Positions 50,730-58,838 of a stretch of DNA of 64,000 nt are shown piece by piece. The stretch's first letter is position 1. Every line of letters begins with the position of its first letter. The position numbers and the translations under genes are program-made. Origin of the DNA: Clostridiales bacterium (lineage in GTDB: Bacteria; Bacillota; Clostridia; Peptostreptococcales; Anaerovoracaceae); assembly GCA_015058215.1 (NCBI GenBank), contig SVCU01000006.1:17427-81426 (forward strand), given 5' to 3'. The notes under the pieces are model-generated. The model had not been told where the DNA came from. It did no database searches and was given only the letters and a program-made list of their open reading frames with translations.

Positions 50730-51645
50730 AGGCGCCCGCATCGCCACCTACATATTCCTGATCGTGGTGCTGGGGCTCGCTGTGGTGATCTACGTGCTGC
50801 CTTCGGTGACGGATTTCCTTGCGGAAACCTCCATTATCGAGTACGGCCAGCTGCAGCGCACCACGGAGACCGAGGCCTGGTTCATCCGGGAAGAGCGCAC
50901 CATCCAGGCACCTGCCGCCGGGTCCGCCCAGTATTACTTTGAAGAAGGGGAACGGGTCCGAAAGGGGAGCCGGCTTCTGGAAGTGTTTCCGGGAAACTAC
51001 ACCTACAAATCGGAGGGCAGCGGCCTTGTAAGCTACTGGATGGACGGTCTGGAAACCACGCTGACACCGGAAACCATGCTGACCGTTTCCAGAGAGTATC
51101 TGGAAGACTGGAAGGGCTCTCCCATCCAGGTGCAGCAGGAATCCGTCACCGCCGGTCAGTCCGTCATGAAGGTGGTGGACAGCGACGAATGGCGTCTTCT
51201 GTACTGGGTCACCGATTCGCAGGTGACCGCCTACAATAAGGGCAGCAGCGTTACCGTATCCCTGCCTCTCGGCGATGTGACCGCAACGGTGGAAAGCATC
51301 ACCGACGACGGAGAGGACAGCTGGCGCATCGTCCTTCGCAGCAACCGCTACTACGAAGAAATGCAGAAGCTGCGCAATACACCCGTGACCGTGGTCACTT
51401 CCGATAAGAAGGGCCTGGTCATCAAGAATTCCGCCATCACCACGCTGGACGGCGACGTAGGCGTTTACGTGAAGCAGGTGAACGGTGATTTTGAATTCGT
51501 ACCCATTTCGGTACTGGGTACCGATGGCAATATATCCATCGTGGCAGCGGGAAGCTTCAACAAGAAGCAGCCCGACGGCACCACGAAAGCAGTGACCACC
51601 GTGTCGGCTTTTGACGAGATCTTAAATCAGCCGCCGGTAAAGTAA
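50716..51645 (+). CDS. HlyD-like membrane-anchored protein
   Basis: 309 residues. One membrane helix at about 12-32, then a lipoyl/barrel-sandwich pattern (TIQAPAAGSAQYYFEEGERVRKG) and beta-rich domains (VTVVTSDKKGLVIKNSAIT). This matches the HlyD-like proteins found beside yggS-sepF in Clostridia. There is no partner exporter nearby, so a structural role in the envelope is possible. The GTG at 50716 is favoured over the ATG at 50722 because of its distance from AGGGGGAAA. Confidence 0.75.
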   Translation: MKMSKGARIATYIFLIVVLGLAVVIYVLPSVTDFLAETSIIEYGQLQRTTETEAWFIREERTIQAPAAGSAQYYFEEGERVRKGSRLLEVFPGNYTYKSEGSGLVSYWMDGLETTLTPETMLTVSREYLEDWKGSPIQVQQESVTAGQSVMKVVDSDEWRLLYWVTDSQVTAYNKGSSVTVSLPLGDVTATVESITDDGEDSWRIVLRSNRYYEEMQKLRNTPVTVVTSDKKGLVIKNSAITTLDGDVGVYVKQVNGDFEFVPISVLGTDGNISIVAAGSFNKKQPDGTTKAVTTVSAFDEILNQPPVK

Positions 51646-51658
51646 GGAGATGAAGGTC

Positions 51659-52363
51659 ATGTCCCAGATCGGGGAAAACATCAAAGCGATCCAGCAGCAG
51701 AAGGCAGAAGCCGCCCGGCGGGCCGGCAGAGATCCGGAAGACATTCTGCTGGTGGCAGTGACCAAAACCTATGGTCCCGAAGCCATGAACCAGGCCATTG
51801 AAGCCGGTATCACCGACATCGGGGAAAGCAAGGTTCAGGAAATTCTGGACAAATTTGATTCTGTGCTGCCGGTTCGGTGGCATATGATTGGACATTTGCA
51901 AACAAATAAGGTAAAATACATTATAGATAAGGTCGCCATGATCCATTCCGTGGATTCTCTGAAACTGGCCAAAGAAATCGACCGCCGCGCCGCCCAGCAT
52001 GGTCTCACCATGGACATCCTGCTGCAGGTGAATGCTGCGGAAGAGGAAAGCAAGTTCGGCGTTTCCATGGAGGATACGGAAGGCCTTCTGCAGCAGATCC
52101 TGGCGGAATGCCCCAATCTGCGCATCAAGGGCCTGATGCACATCGCTCCGGCAGCAGACGATCCGGAGGACGTGCGCGTCTGGTTCCGTGAAGTGAAAAA
52201 GCTTTACGACAAACTCGGTGCTGCTCAGCACCCCAACCTGGATTTCCACTGGCTCTCCATGGGTATGTCTCATGACTTCCCCGTGGCTGTGGAAGAAGGG
52301 TCCAATATGATCCGTGTAGGCACTGCCATTTTTGGGCAGCGCTATTATCCCGAAAAAAACTAA
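51659..52363 (+). CDS. yggS: PLP homeostasis protein YggS family
   Basis: 234 residues. VAVTKTYGPEAMNQAIEAG near residue 37 includes the PLP lysine, with HMIGHLQTNK near residue 80 and GLMHIAP and SMGMSHDF later. It binds pyridoxal phosphate and affects PLP and amino-acid balance; no enzymatic reaction is established. Start at 51659 is preferred because AAGGAG sits directly against the ATG at 51650. Confidence 0.94.
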   Translation: MSQIGENIKAIQQQKAEAARRAGRDPEDILLVAVTKTYGPEAMNQAIEAGITDIGESKVQEILDKFDSVLPVRWHMIGHLQTNKVKYIIDKVAMIHSVDSLKLAKEIDRRAAQHGLTMDILLQVNAAEEESKFGVSMEDTEGLLQQILAECPNLRIKGLMHIAPAADDPEDVRVWFREVKKLYDKLGAAQHPNLDFHWLSMGMSHDFPVAVEEGSNMIRVGTAIFGQRYYPEKN

Positions 52364-52391
52364 GCCTGCGGGCGAGTAAAAGGAGAAGGAA

Positions 52392-52910
52392 ATGGCAGAA
52401 GGTTTCTTTGGTAAAGTCAAAAATCTCATCGGTATCGAGGAGATCGAAGAAGAGGAAGTAGTGGAAGTGGAAGAACAGGAAGCTCCCAAAGCACCTGTTC
52501 AGGAACGCACTGTCATCGAACCCCGCAGCTTCGTACAGCCGCGGAAAGAAAAGGAGATGAAGGAAATGAAGGAAGATAAGGATCAGAGAACTGCCGGCAC
52601 TGTCAGCCGCGTTACTTCTCAGTTCAAGATGATCGTCATCGAACCCAAGAGCTTCGACGAATGCCCCAAACTGGTAGACAGCCTGAAGGCTCGTAAGCCC
52701 ATCATCATTAACCTGGAACGGGTGGAATCCGACACCGCCAGAAAGATCTTCGACTTCCTGTCCGGTGCCACTTACGCACTGGCCGGCAACGTACAGAAGG
52801 TTGCCAACAACATTTTCCTCTTCGCACCGGAAAACGTGGACATCACCGCACAGACCGAACAGCAGAAGAGCGGCGGCTTCAACGACAGCATCAAAAATCC
52901 CTGGAGGTAA
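52392..52910 (+). CDS. sepF: Cell division protein SepF
   Basis: 172 residues. An N-terminal amphipathic helix (FFGKVKNLIG) for membrane binding, an acidic linker rich in E and V, and the SepF core from about residue 84 (FKMIVIEPKSFDECPKLVD to GATYALAGNVQKVANNIFLF). SepF bundles FtsZ and tethers it to the membrane. Followed after six bases by divIVA. Confidence 0.95.
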   Translation: MAEGFFGKVKNLIGIEEIEEEEVVEVEEQEAPKAPVQERTVIEPRSFVQPRKEKEMKEMKEDKDQRTAGTVSRVTSQFKMIVIEPKSFDECPKLVDSLKARKPIIINLERVESDTARKIFDFLSGATYALAGNVQKVANNIFLFAPENVDITAQTEQQKSGGFNDSIKNPWR

Positions 52911-52916
52911 CAGGAA

Positions 52917-53477
52917 ATGATCACACCGAAGGATATTCAGAGCAAAGAATTTACCAGAGGCGTCAGAGGTTATAAAGAAGAGGAAGTGGATTCCTACCTG
53001 GATCAGATCACCATCGATCTGGAAAAGATCCTGGAGGAAAACCAGCGTCTGAAGGATCAGCTGCAGGCTGTAAACAAGGATCTGGAACACTACAGAGCCC
53101 AGGAGGGCACTGTTCTGGAGACCCTGGAAGCTGCCAAGGCCCTCATGAGCGACATCAGCGCCAGCGCCGAAAAGCGCGCCAAGATCCTGCTGCAGAACGC
53201 AGAACTGGATGCGCAGCTCATGAAGAGAGAAGCACAGGAAGCTGTGGAACGCCTCACCGAGGAAAGCGCTGCACTGCGCCAGCAGTACCAGCAGTTCCGC
53301 CTGCGCTACAAGAGCATGCTGGAAGCCGAACTGGAAAAGTTCGACAGCCTGAGCACCGTGGACCTTTTTGAAGAAAAGGACATGGAAGATCTGAAGAATA
53401 TCATGGAAGGCAAGATGGAAACTCCCGAATGGAAGAAGGCAGAAGTCTCCAGAGAGACCATTGCCGTCCGTCTGTAA
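52917..53477 (+). CDS. divIVA: DivIVA-family protein
   Basis: 186 residues. The N-terminal membrane-curvature domain (ITPKDIQSKEFTRGVRGYKEEEVDSYL) is followed by long coiled coils. DivIVA marks poles and septa and recruits division and wall-growth proteins. Start follows GGAGGTAACAGGAA. Confidence 0.95.
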   Translation: MITPKDIQSKEFTRGVRGYKEEEVDSYLDQITIDLEKILEENQRLKDQLQAVNKDLEHYRAQEGTVLETLEAAKALMSDISASAEKRAKILLQNAELDAQLMKREAQEAVERLTEESAALRQQYQQFRLRYKSMLEAELEKFDSLSTVDLFEEKDMEDLKNIMEGKMETPEWKKAEVSRETIAVRL

Positions 53478-53490
53478 GGAGCATCGTTCC

Positions 53491-53997
53491 ATGATTTACA
53501 TGATCGTAATTTTGCTGTGGGTGGCACTGGATCAATACAGCAAGTATCTGGTGCGCACCGGCATGAGTCTGGGGGAAACCATTCCTCTTCTGGAGGATAT
53601 TTTTCACCTGACCTACGTGAACAATTACGGGGCAGCTTTCGGCATTTTTCAGGGGAAACAGGTCTTTCTGATCATTTTCACCCTGATCGCCCTGGTGGGC
53701 ATTGCCGTCTATCTGTTCACCCAGAGAAAGAAGCTGAACTGGTACCTGCTGCTGGCCATGGCGCTGGTGGTGGGGGGCGGCATCGGCAACCTGATCGACC
53801 GCATCGTTTTCGGCTATGTGGTGGATTTCCTGGATTTCCGCCTCTGGTCCCCCGTGTTCAACGTGGCAGACGTAGGTGTCTGCTGCGGCTGCGCCCTGAT
53901 GATCCTGGGCGTGTTCCTGGCTGAGCCCAAGTACAAGAAAAGAGACCGGGGCGAACAGGACGACGAAGAAAGAGGTAACGAGTACAATGAATGGTGA
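53491..53997 (+). CDS. lspA: Lipoprotein signal peptidase
   Basis: 168 residues with four membrane helices. Catalytic aspartates are in GNLIDRI near residue 107 and FNVADVGV near residue 128; NNYGAAFG is also conserved. It removes signal peptides from prolipoproteins. The hydrophilic C-terminus (KKRDRGEQDDEERGNEY) is longer than usual, and the last 11 bases overlap the next gene. Confidence 0.95.
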   Translation: MIYMIVILLWVALDQYSKYLVRTGMSLGETIPLLEDIFHLTYVNNYGAAFGIFQGKQVFLIIFTLIALVGIAVYLFTQRKKLNWYLLLAMALVVGGGIGNLIDRIVFGYVVDFLDFRLWSPVFNVADVGVCCGCALMILGVFLAEPKYKKRDRGEQDDEERGNEYNEW

Positions 53998-54925
53998 GGA
54001 GCAGGTATATCGATTTGTCATTGGCCCCGAAGACAGCGGCCGCAGAATGGATGCGGTGCTGGCCGGCCTGATGGAAGATTGCTCCAGAAGCTATTTGCAG
54101 AAACTCATCGAAGGGGGCTCTGTGCAGGTAAACGGCGCGGAGAACCGGACGAAAAAATACGCAGTGAAAGAAGGAGACCTGGTGGAGCTGGCTTTTGATC
54201 CACCGGAGCTCCTTTCTGCACTTCCGGAGGAAATTCCTCTGGAGATCGTGTACGAGGACGATGATCTGCTGGTGGTGAACAAGCAGAAGGGGCTGGTGGT
54301 GCATCCCGCTCCCGGTACACCTTCCGGCACCCTGGTGAACGGCCTTCTGCATCACTGCGAAGGGCGGCTTTCTTCCATCAACGGCGTGGTGCGGCCCGGC
54401 ATTGTTCACCGCATCGATAAAGACACTTCCGGTCTGCTGGTGGTGGCGAAGACCGACCTGGCCCACAGGGGGCTGGCAGAGCAGCTGGCGGTCCACTCCA
54501 TGACCCGGGCCTACCGGGCTCTGGCCTGCGGTAACCTCAAGGCCGAGGAAGGTACCGTGGATAAGCCCTTGGGGAGAGATCCGAACAACCGTCTCCGTAT
54601 GGCGGTCGCAGCCCGGGACGGGAAGCGGGCCGTTACCCACTGGAAGGTGCTGGAACGGTTCGGAACGTTCACCCTGATGGAAGCCCGCCTGGAAACGGGG
54701 CGCACCCATCAGATCCGCGTCCATATGGCGAGCCTGGGTCATCCCCTGGCAGGGGATCCGGTCTACGGCCCCAAAAAGGATACGCTGAAGGCGAACGGCC
54801 AGATGCTGCACGCCTGGCTGCTGGGGTTCATCCACCCCAGAACCGGAGAGTATATGGAATTTCAGGCACCGCTGCCCGCTGAATTCGAGCAGGTGCTGGA
54901 GAAACTCAGGAGGGAAACCAAATGA
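53987..54925 (+). CDS. rluD: Ribosomal large subunit pseudouridine synthase, RluA/RluD family
   Basis: 312 residues. N-terminal S4-like domain (SRSYLQKLIEGGSVQVNG), catalytic HRIDKDTSGLLVVAKT near residue 139 with the nucleophilic aspartate, and GRTHQIRVHM near residue 239. Converts uridines of 23S rRNA to pseudouridine. The pairing lspA-rluD is common in Firmicutes. Confidence 0.94.
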   Translation: MNGEEQVYRFVIGPEDSGRRMDAVLAGLMEDCSRSYLQKLIEGGSVQVNGAENRTKKYAVKEGDLVELAFDPPELLSALPEEIPLEIVYEDDDLLVVNKQKGLVVHPAPGTPSGTLVNGLLHHCEGRLSSINGVVRPGIVHRIDKDTSGLLVVAKTDLAHRGLAEQLAVHSMTRAYRALACGNLKAEEGTVDKPLGRDPNNRLRMAVAARDGKRAVTHWKVLERFGTFTLMEARLETGRTHQIRVHMASLGHPLAGDPVYGPKKDTLKANGQMLHAWLLGFIHPRTGEYMEFQAPLPAEFEQVLEKLRRETK

Positions 54926-55632
54926 ACGAACTCAAAAAGAAAACAGGGAAACCTGCTGAAAAGAAGGCTGCAAAGCCCGCAGTCAGAGCCGAAAAGCCGC
55001 TGAAGAAGGTCTCCATGGCGAAGCCCGGAACCATGCTGTTCCCCCTGCCTGCGGTGATGGTCAGCTGCGGCAAGGCCGGTGAAGATGCCAACATCATCAC
55101 CGTGGCCTGGACCGGTACCGTCAACACCGAACCTCCCATGGTCTATATTTCCGTACGGAAGAGCCGCCATTCCCACGGCCTTCTGATGCGCGACAGAGAA
55201 TTCGTCATCAATCTGCCCAGCCAGGACCAGGTCAAAGCTCTGGACTGGTGCGGCGTGAGATCCGGACGCATGGTGGATAAGTTCAAGGAAATGAACCTGA
55301 CCGCAGCACCTGCAGAGAAGGTGGGCTGCCCCATCATCAAAGAATGCCCGGTCCATCTGGAATGCAAAGTGGTCAGCATCACGGAACTGCCTTCCCACGA
55401 TATGTTCCTGGCAGAAGTGGTGAATGTGCAGGTGAACGAAGACATGCTGGACAGCAAGGGGGCTCTGCACCTGGAAAAGGCGAAGCTGATCGCTTACAAC
55501 CACGGCAAGTACTACCCCGTTCCCAGAGTATCCATGATGCGCTTCGGAGAATCCGTCATGAAGGATTCCACCAAAAAGCGTCTGGATGCCGAGCGCAAAG
55601 GAAAGCGCCGTGCTGCCAGAAGAAGAGGCTAA
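54922..55632 (+). CDS. Flavin reductase-like domain protein
   Basis: 236 residues. A lysine- and alanine-rich extension covers the first 30 residues, then the FMN-binding split barrel (MLFPLPAVMVSCG, MVYISVRKSRHSHGLL, EFVINLPS), typical of the flavoredoxin-type flavin reductases of anaerobes. Basic C-terminus (RKGKRRAARRRG). Both ends being basic suggests contact with nucleic acid or is simply solubility; unknown. Overlaps rluD by four bases. Confidence 0.87.
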   Translation: MNELKKKTGKPAEKKAAKPAVRAEKPLKKVSMAKPGTMLFPLPAVMVSCGKAGEDANIITVAWTGTVNTEPPMVYISVRKSRHSHGLLMRDREFVINLPSQDQVKALDWCGVRSGRMVDKFKEMNLTAAPAEKVGCPIIKECPVHLECKVVSITELPSHDMFLAEVVNVQVNEDMLDSKGALHLEKAKLIAYNHGKYYPVPRVSMMRFGESVMKDSTKKRLDAERKGKRRAARRRG

Positions 55633-55641
55633 GAAGATACC

Positions 55642-55678
55642 AAAAAGGCTTCCGCAGATACTGCGGAAGCCTTTTTTT
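55642..55678 (+). terminator. Intrinsic terminator of the division operon
   Basis: AAAAAGGCTTCCGCAG/CTGCGGAAGCCTTTTT hairpin. Confidence 0.9.
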
Positions 55679-55785
55679 CTCGGAATCGATGGGAAGGGTA
55701 CGGCAAAAGGGAGCCAATGCGCGATAGAATGTGTGTGGATATGGAGTTTTTCGATGCAGGGACGGCCCTTTCACAGGGCTGTAAA

Positions 55786-55947
55786 TTAGAATTCGGTTTT
55801 TTTAATGTAATCGAGACATTCCTCGCAGACGAGGCATTCCTTGAAAGGGATCCCCTCTTCTTTTCCGCAGAAAATGCAGGAAAGGGAAGGGTCTTTCTTT
55901 GGGTTCGAATGATCTTCCTGGTGATGGTTTTTCTTTTTTGTCTTCAT
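55786..55947 (-). CDS. Small zinc-ribbon protein, possibly Gin/CsfB-like
   Basis: 53 residues starting MKTKKKNHH, with SCIFCGKEEGI and LVCEECLDYI: a CxxC...CxxC zinc knuckle spaced as in Gin (CsfB), the sporulation anti-sigma factor of Firmicutes, whose pattern is CxxC-x3-4-EGI-x~9-CxxC. The lysine/histidine N-terminus is not diagnostic. Start at 55947 follows AGGAGAGTGAATTTCAC; an in-frame ATG nine codons upstream is less well placed. It has a good promoter. The Gin assignment is tentative. Confidence 0.55.
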   Translation of the reverse strand: MKTKKKNHHQEDHSNPKKDPSLSCIFCGKEEGIPFKECLVCEECLDYIKKTEF

Positions 55948-56036
55948 GTGAAATTCACTCTCCTGGTGGTTCAACCGTTCCGCAGAACGGAAAACCTCCC
56001 TTTTGCAGCGCCCTTCAACGTTTCCGGGATGGACTC

Positions 56037-56065
56037 AGTATACCAGCGATCCGACACAAAAGCAA
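56037..56065 (-). promoter_or_regulatory. Promoter of the small zinc-ribbon gene
   Basis: On the - strand: TTGCTT, 17 bases, TATACT. Housekeeping type rather than an obvious sporulation sigma pattern. Confidence 0.65.
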
Positions 56066-56144
56066 GTATATAAATTGAAAAAATGACAAAATGTAACAAT
56101 TAACACTTGAAATGTAAAAAATGATGAATTTCCGGTGAGCTGCG

Positions 56145-56173
56145 TTGAAAAAGAAGGGGCTGTCTGCTATACT
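56145..56173 (+). promoter_or_regulatory. Promoter of the DUF362 gene
   Basis: TTGAAA, 17 bases, TATACT. Confidence 0.65.
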
Positions 56174-56201
56174 AAAGAAAATCAAACCAGGAGGGGAACC
56201 C

Positions 56202-57449
56202 ATGGAGAAACTCCAAGAGAACAAAAGCAAGGTTGTACTGATTCCGGTGGAGTCGTATGAAAACCGCACTGCCATTTTGGATGCACTTCGGAGGGGGCTG
56301 CAGCTTTTGGGCGGGCCGGAAGCCTTTTTTGAAAAAGACGAACGGATCCTGCTGAAACCCAATTTGCTGAAGACCGCTGTGCCGGAACAGGCCATCACCA
56401 CACACCCTGCGGTGTTTTGGGCCATGGGCAAGCTGCTGCTGGAAGCCGGGTATACCAATCTGGTTTATGGCGATTCCGGGGCGCTCCCCATCGGCGGCAG
56501 TCAGACCGCAGCGGCATCGGGCCTTGCGGCGGAAGGCGAAGCTCTGGGCATCCCCTTCGGCAATTTTGAAGAATCCGTAACAGTACCGGATCCCCGCAGC
56601 GAAAACGGGGATACCTTCGTGCTTTGTAAGGCGGTCACGGAAGCCGATGCCATCCTCAGCCTCTGCAAAATGAAAACCCACGCTCTGGAACGGATCACCG
56701 GTGCTGTAAAGAATACCTACGGCTGCATTTTCAAGCATTATAAGGCCATGGGCCATTCCAAATTTCCCAATGAGACCGTGTTTGCCAAGATGCTGGTGCG
56801 CCTGAATTTGTATCTGAAGCCCCGGCTGTATCTGATGGACGGCATCGTGGCCATGGAAGGAAACGGCCCCTCCTCCGGCGACCCGGTGGAAATGAAGGTG
56901 CTGCTGCTTTCTGCGGATCCGGTGGCGATGGACAGTGTGCAGGCAGCACTGATGTATTTAGATCCGGAACTGGTACCCACCAATCTTTGCGGTGCCGAAA
57001 GCGGGCTGGGAGTCTATCGCTGGGACAGCATCGATGTGCTGGTGCCCGGCGGCGCCAAATCCGGCGAATCCGGCGCCGCCTCTGTCAATGGGCCGGCCTT
57101 CGAGACCCTGACGCCGGCCCAGGCTGCAGAACGCTACGGAAAGCGGGATTTCAATGTTTACCGGGATCCGGAACCGAAGAACAGCCATCGCTGGCTGGCG
57201 CTGGTGGAGAAGGTCTCCCGCAGAAAGCCTGTGGTGACGAAGGAACGCTGCATTGGCTGCGGCATCTGTGTGAAGAGCTGCCCGCTGACGGGGAAGGCCA
57301 TCCTGCTGGAAGAAAAGAACGGAAAGAAATACCCCCGTTACCATTACGATCAGTGCATTCGTTGTTTCTGCTGTCAGGAAGTCTGTCCGCAGAAGGCCAT
57401 CGATGCCCGAAAGCCGCTGCTGCGCAAGCTGGTGGAGCGGGTCTGGTAG
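56202..57449 (+). CDS. DUF362 iron-sulfur protein with ferredoxin domain
   Basis: 415 residues. DUF362 domain at about residues 8-280 (LLKPNLLK, GDSGALP, LCKMKTHALERITGAVKN, VAMEGNGPSSGDP) and a two-cluster ferredoxin at the C-terminus: CIGCGICVKSCP near residue 350 and CIRCFCCQEVCP near residue 387. Such proteins are predicted electron carriers or iron-sulfur scaffolds. Around residue 285 is a GGAKSGESGAAS segment coded by a 9-bp inverted repeat. Start at 56202 follows AGGAGGGGAACCC. The next gene is a RACE-like ATPase. Confidence 0.88.
   Translation: MEKLQENKSKVVLIPVESYENRTAILDALRRGLQLLGGPEAFFEKDERILLKPNLLKTAVPEQAITTHPAVFWAMGKLLLEAGYTNLVYGDSGALPIGGSQTAAASGLAAEGEALGIPFGNFEESVTVPDPRSENGDTFVLCKAVTEADAILSLCKMKTHALERITGAVKNTYGCIFKHYKAMGHSKFPNETVFAKMLVRLNLYLKPRLYLMDGIVAMEGNGPSSGDPVEMKVLLLSADPVAMDSVQAALMYLDPELVPTNLCGAESGLGVYRWDSIDVLVPGGAKSGESGAASVNGPAFETLTPAQAAERYGKRDFNVYRDPEPKNSHRWLALVEKVSRRKPVVTKERCIGCGICVKSCPLTGKAILLEEKNGKKYPRYHYDQCIRCFCCQEVCPQKAIDARKPLLRKLVERVW
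57048..57080 (+). repeat. GC-rich inverted repeat inside the DUF362 gene
   Basis: GGCGGCGCC at 57048-57056 and GGCGCCGCC at 57072-57080, perfect 9-bp arms with a 15-base centre, in frame in a variable linker. Same arm sequence type as in trmD. Confidence 0.6.
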
Positions 57450-57483
57450 CCGAAACCTCTGTGCTGAAAAAGCTAAGATACTG

Positions 57484-57524
57484 TGCGCGAAAACAGAAAA
57501 AACGATTTGCGCGGAAACAGAAAA
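57484..57524 (+). repeat. 17-bp direct repeat upstream of the RACE-like gene
   Basis: TGCGCGAAAACAGAAAA at 57484 and TGCGCGGAAACAGAAAA at 57508, 16 of 17 equal, 24 bases apart. Could be a tandem operator or chance. Confidence 0.4.
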
Positions 57525-57569
57525 GAGAATCCGCTTCAAGATTGGATGCGAAAGAAAGGAGGTGCGGCT

Positions 57570-58787
57570 ATGCTGACCACTGACCTGAAAAAACCATACG
57601 GTCTGGCGGTAGACCTGGGGACCACCACCCTGGCCCTCGCGCTGGTGGATCTGGAGGACGGTTCTGTGCTGGCGGAAGACAGTGAGCTGAGCCCGCAGAC
57701 CGATTTCGGCTCCGACGTGCTGAGCCGCATTACCTATGCCTGTCAGAACGGACTCGAAGGGCGGAAAGAACTGAAACAGGCCGCCCTCTCCGGCATCAAT
57801 GAAGTGCTGTTCCATTTGCTGGGGCAAACCGGTCTCCTGCCGGAACAGATCACAAAAGCCGCCATCGCCGGCAATACGGCCATGATCCATTTCCTGCTGG
57901 GGGAAGACCCGGAGGGGCTTGGCTTCGCTCCCTTTGAACCGGCCTTCACCGGAGCAAGGACCCTGCTTGCAGCCGATCTGGGGCTGAAGATCCTGCCGGA
58001 GGGCCCGGTCTACTGCCTGCCCTGTGCCTCTGCCTATCTGGGCGGGGATGCGGTTGCCGGAGCCTGGGTCACGGGCCTTTACAAAACCGTAAAAAACAAG
58101 CTGCTGATGGATATCGGCACCAACGGTGAAATTTTGCTTTCCAAGGACGGGAAGCTGTGGGGCTGCTCCTGTGCGGCAGGCCCTGCCCTGGAAGGCAACG
58201 GTCTTTCCTGCGGTATGCGGGCCGGAAAGGGTGCCATCGAAGATGCCGGCCTGAACGAAGATGGCAGCTGGAATTTGAAGATCATCGGCGGCCAGAACCC
58301 CATCGGACTCTGCGGAAGCGGTGCTCTGGCGGTGACGGCGGCCCTTCTGGACAGCGGCCGCCTGACCCCCGACGGCCGCCTGGAAGAGGATGCCCTTCTT
58401 CATAAGGGAAGCTATGATGTGGTCCTGACGCAGCGGGATATCCGCCAGCTGCAGCTGGCCAAGGGCGCGCTGCTTTCCGGTGTGCAGGCGCTTCTGCGGG
58501 CGGCAGAGATCCCGGAAGAAGCGGTGGCGGAAGCGGCTGTTTCCGGACAGTTCGGCTCCCATCTTTCCAGCCGCCTTCTGGTGCGTACGGGGATCCTGCC
58601 CGAAGCACTGGAACCGGTGATCGCTTTCTATGGCAACACTGCTCTGAAGGGAGCCTGCGATGCGCTGGTATCCGCAGAGGCCCGCAAGGTGATGGAGGAT
58701 ATCGCTGCCGATCTTGCGGTGATCGAACTGGCAAACCTGCCGGATTACAATACGCTGTTTCTGGAGGCCCTGGCCTTTCCGGAATAA
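57570..58787 (+). CDS. ASKHA ATPase related to corrinoid-protein activators (RACE/DUF4445), lacking the N-terminal 2Fe-2S domain
   Basis: 405 residues. ASKHA phosphate loops: AVDLGTTTLALALVD near residue 12, GNTAMIHFLLG near residue 97, LLMDIGTNGEILL near residue 176 and SCAAGPALEG near residue 198; GLCGSG near residue 247. Reductive activators of corrinoid enzymes use ATP to drive reduction of cob(II)alamin and normally carry a 2Fe-2S domain in front; here there is none. The start follows AGAAAGGAGGTGCGGCT, and upstream in-frame sequence has no cysteines. The adjacent DUF362 ferredoxin may supply electrons (inference). Confidence 0.85.
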   Translation: MLTTDLKKPYGLAVDLGTTTLALALVDLEDGSVLAEDSELSPQTDFGSDVLSRITYACQNGLEGRKELKQAALSGINEVLFHLLGQTGLLPEQITKAAIAGNTAMIHFLLGEDPEGLGFAPFEPAFTGARTLLAADLGLKILPEGPVYCLPCASAYLGGDAVAGAWVTGLYKTVKNKLLMDIGTNGEILLSKDGKLWGCSCAAGPALEGNGLSCGMRAGKGAIEDAGLNEDGSWNLKIIGGQNPIGLCGSGALAVTAALLDSGRLTPDGRLEEDALLHKGSYDVVLTQRDIRQLQLAKGALLSGVQALLRAAEIPEEAVAEAAVSGQFGSHLSSRLLVRTGILPEALEPVIAFYGNTALKGACDALVSAEARKVMEDIAADLAVIELANLPDYNTLFLEALAFPE

Positions 58788-58817
58788 AAAAGAAGCTTCG
58801 TAGGAAGCTTCTTTTTT
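58786..58817. terminator. Bidirectional intrinsic terminator
   Basis: AAAAAAGAAGCTTC/GAAGCTTCTTTTTT hairpin between converging genes. Confidence 0.85.
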
Positions 58818-58838
58818 CATGTAAATTTGGCCGGCTCC

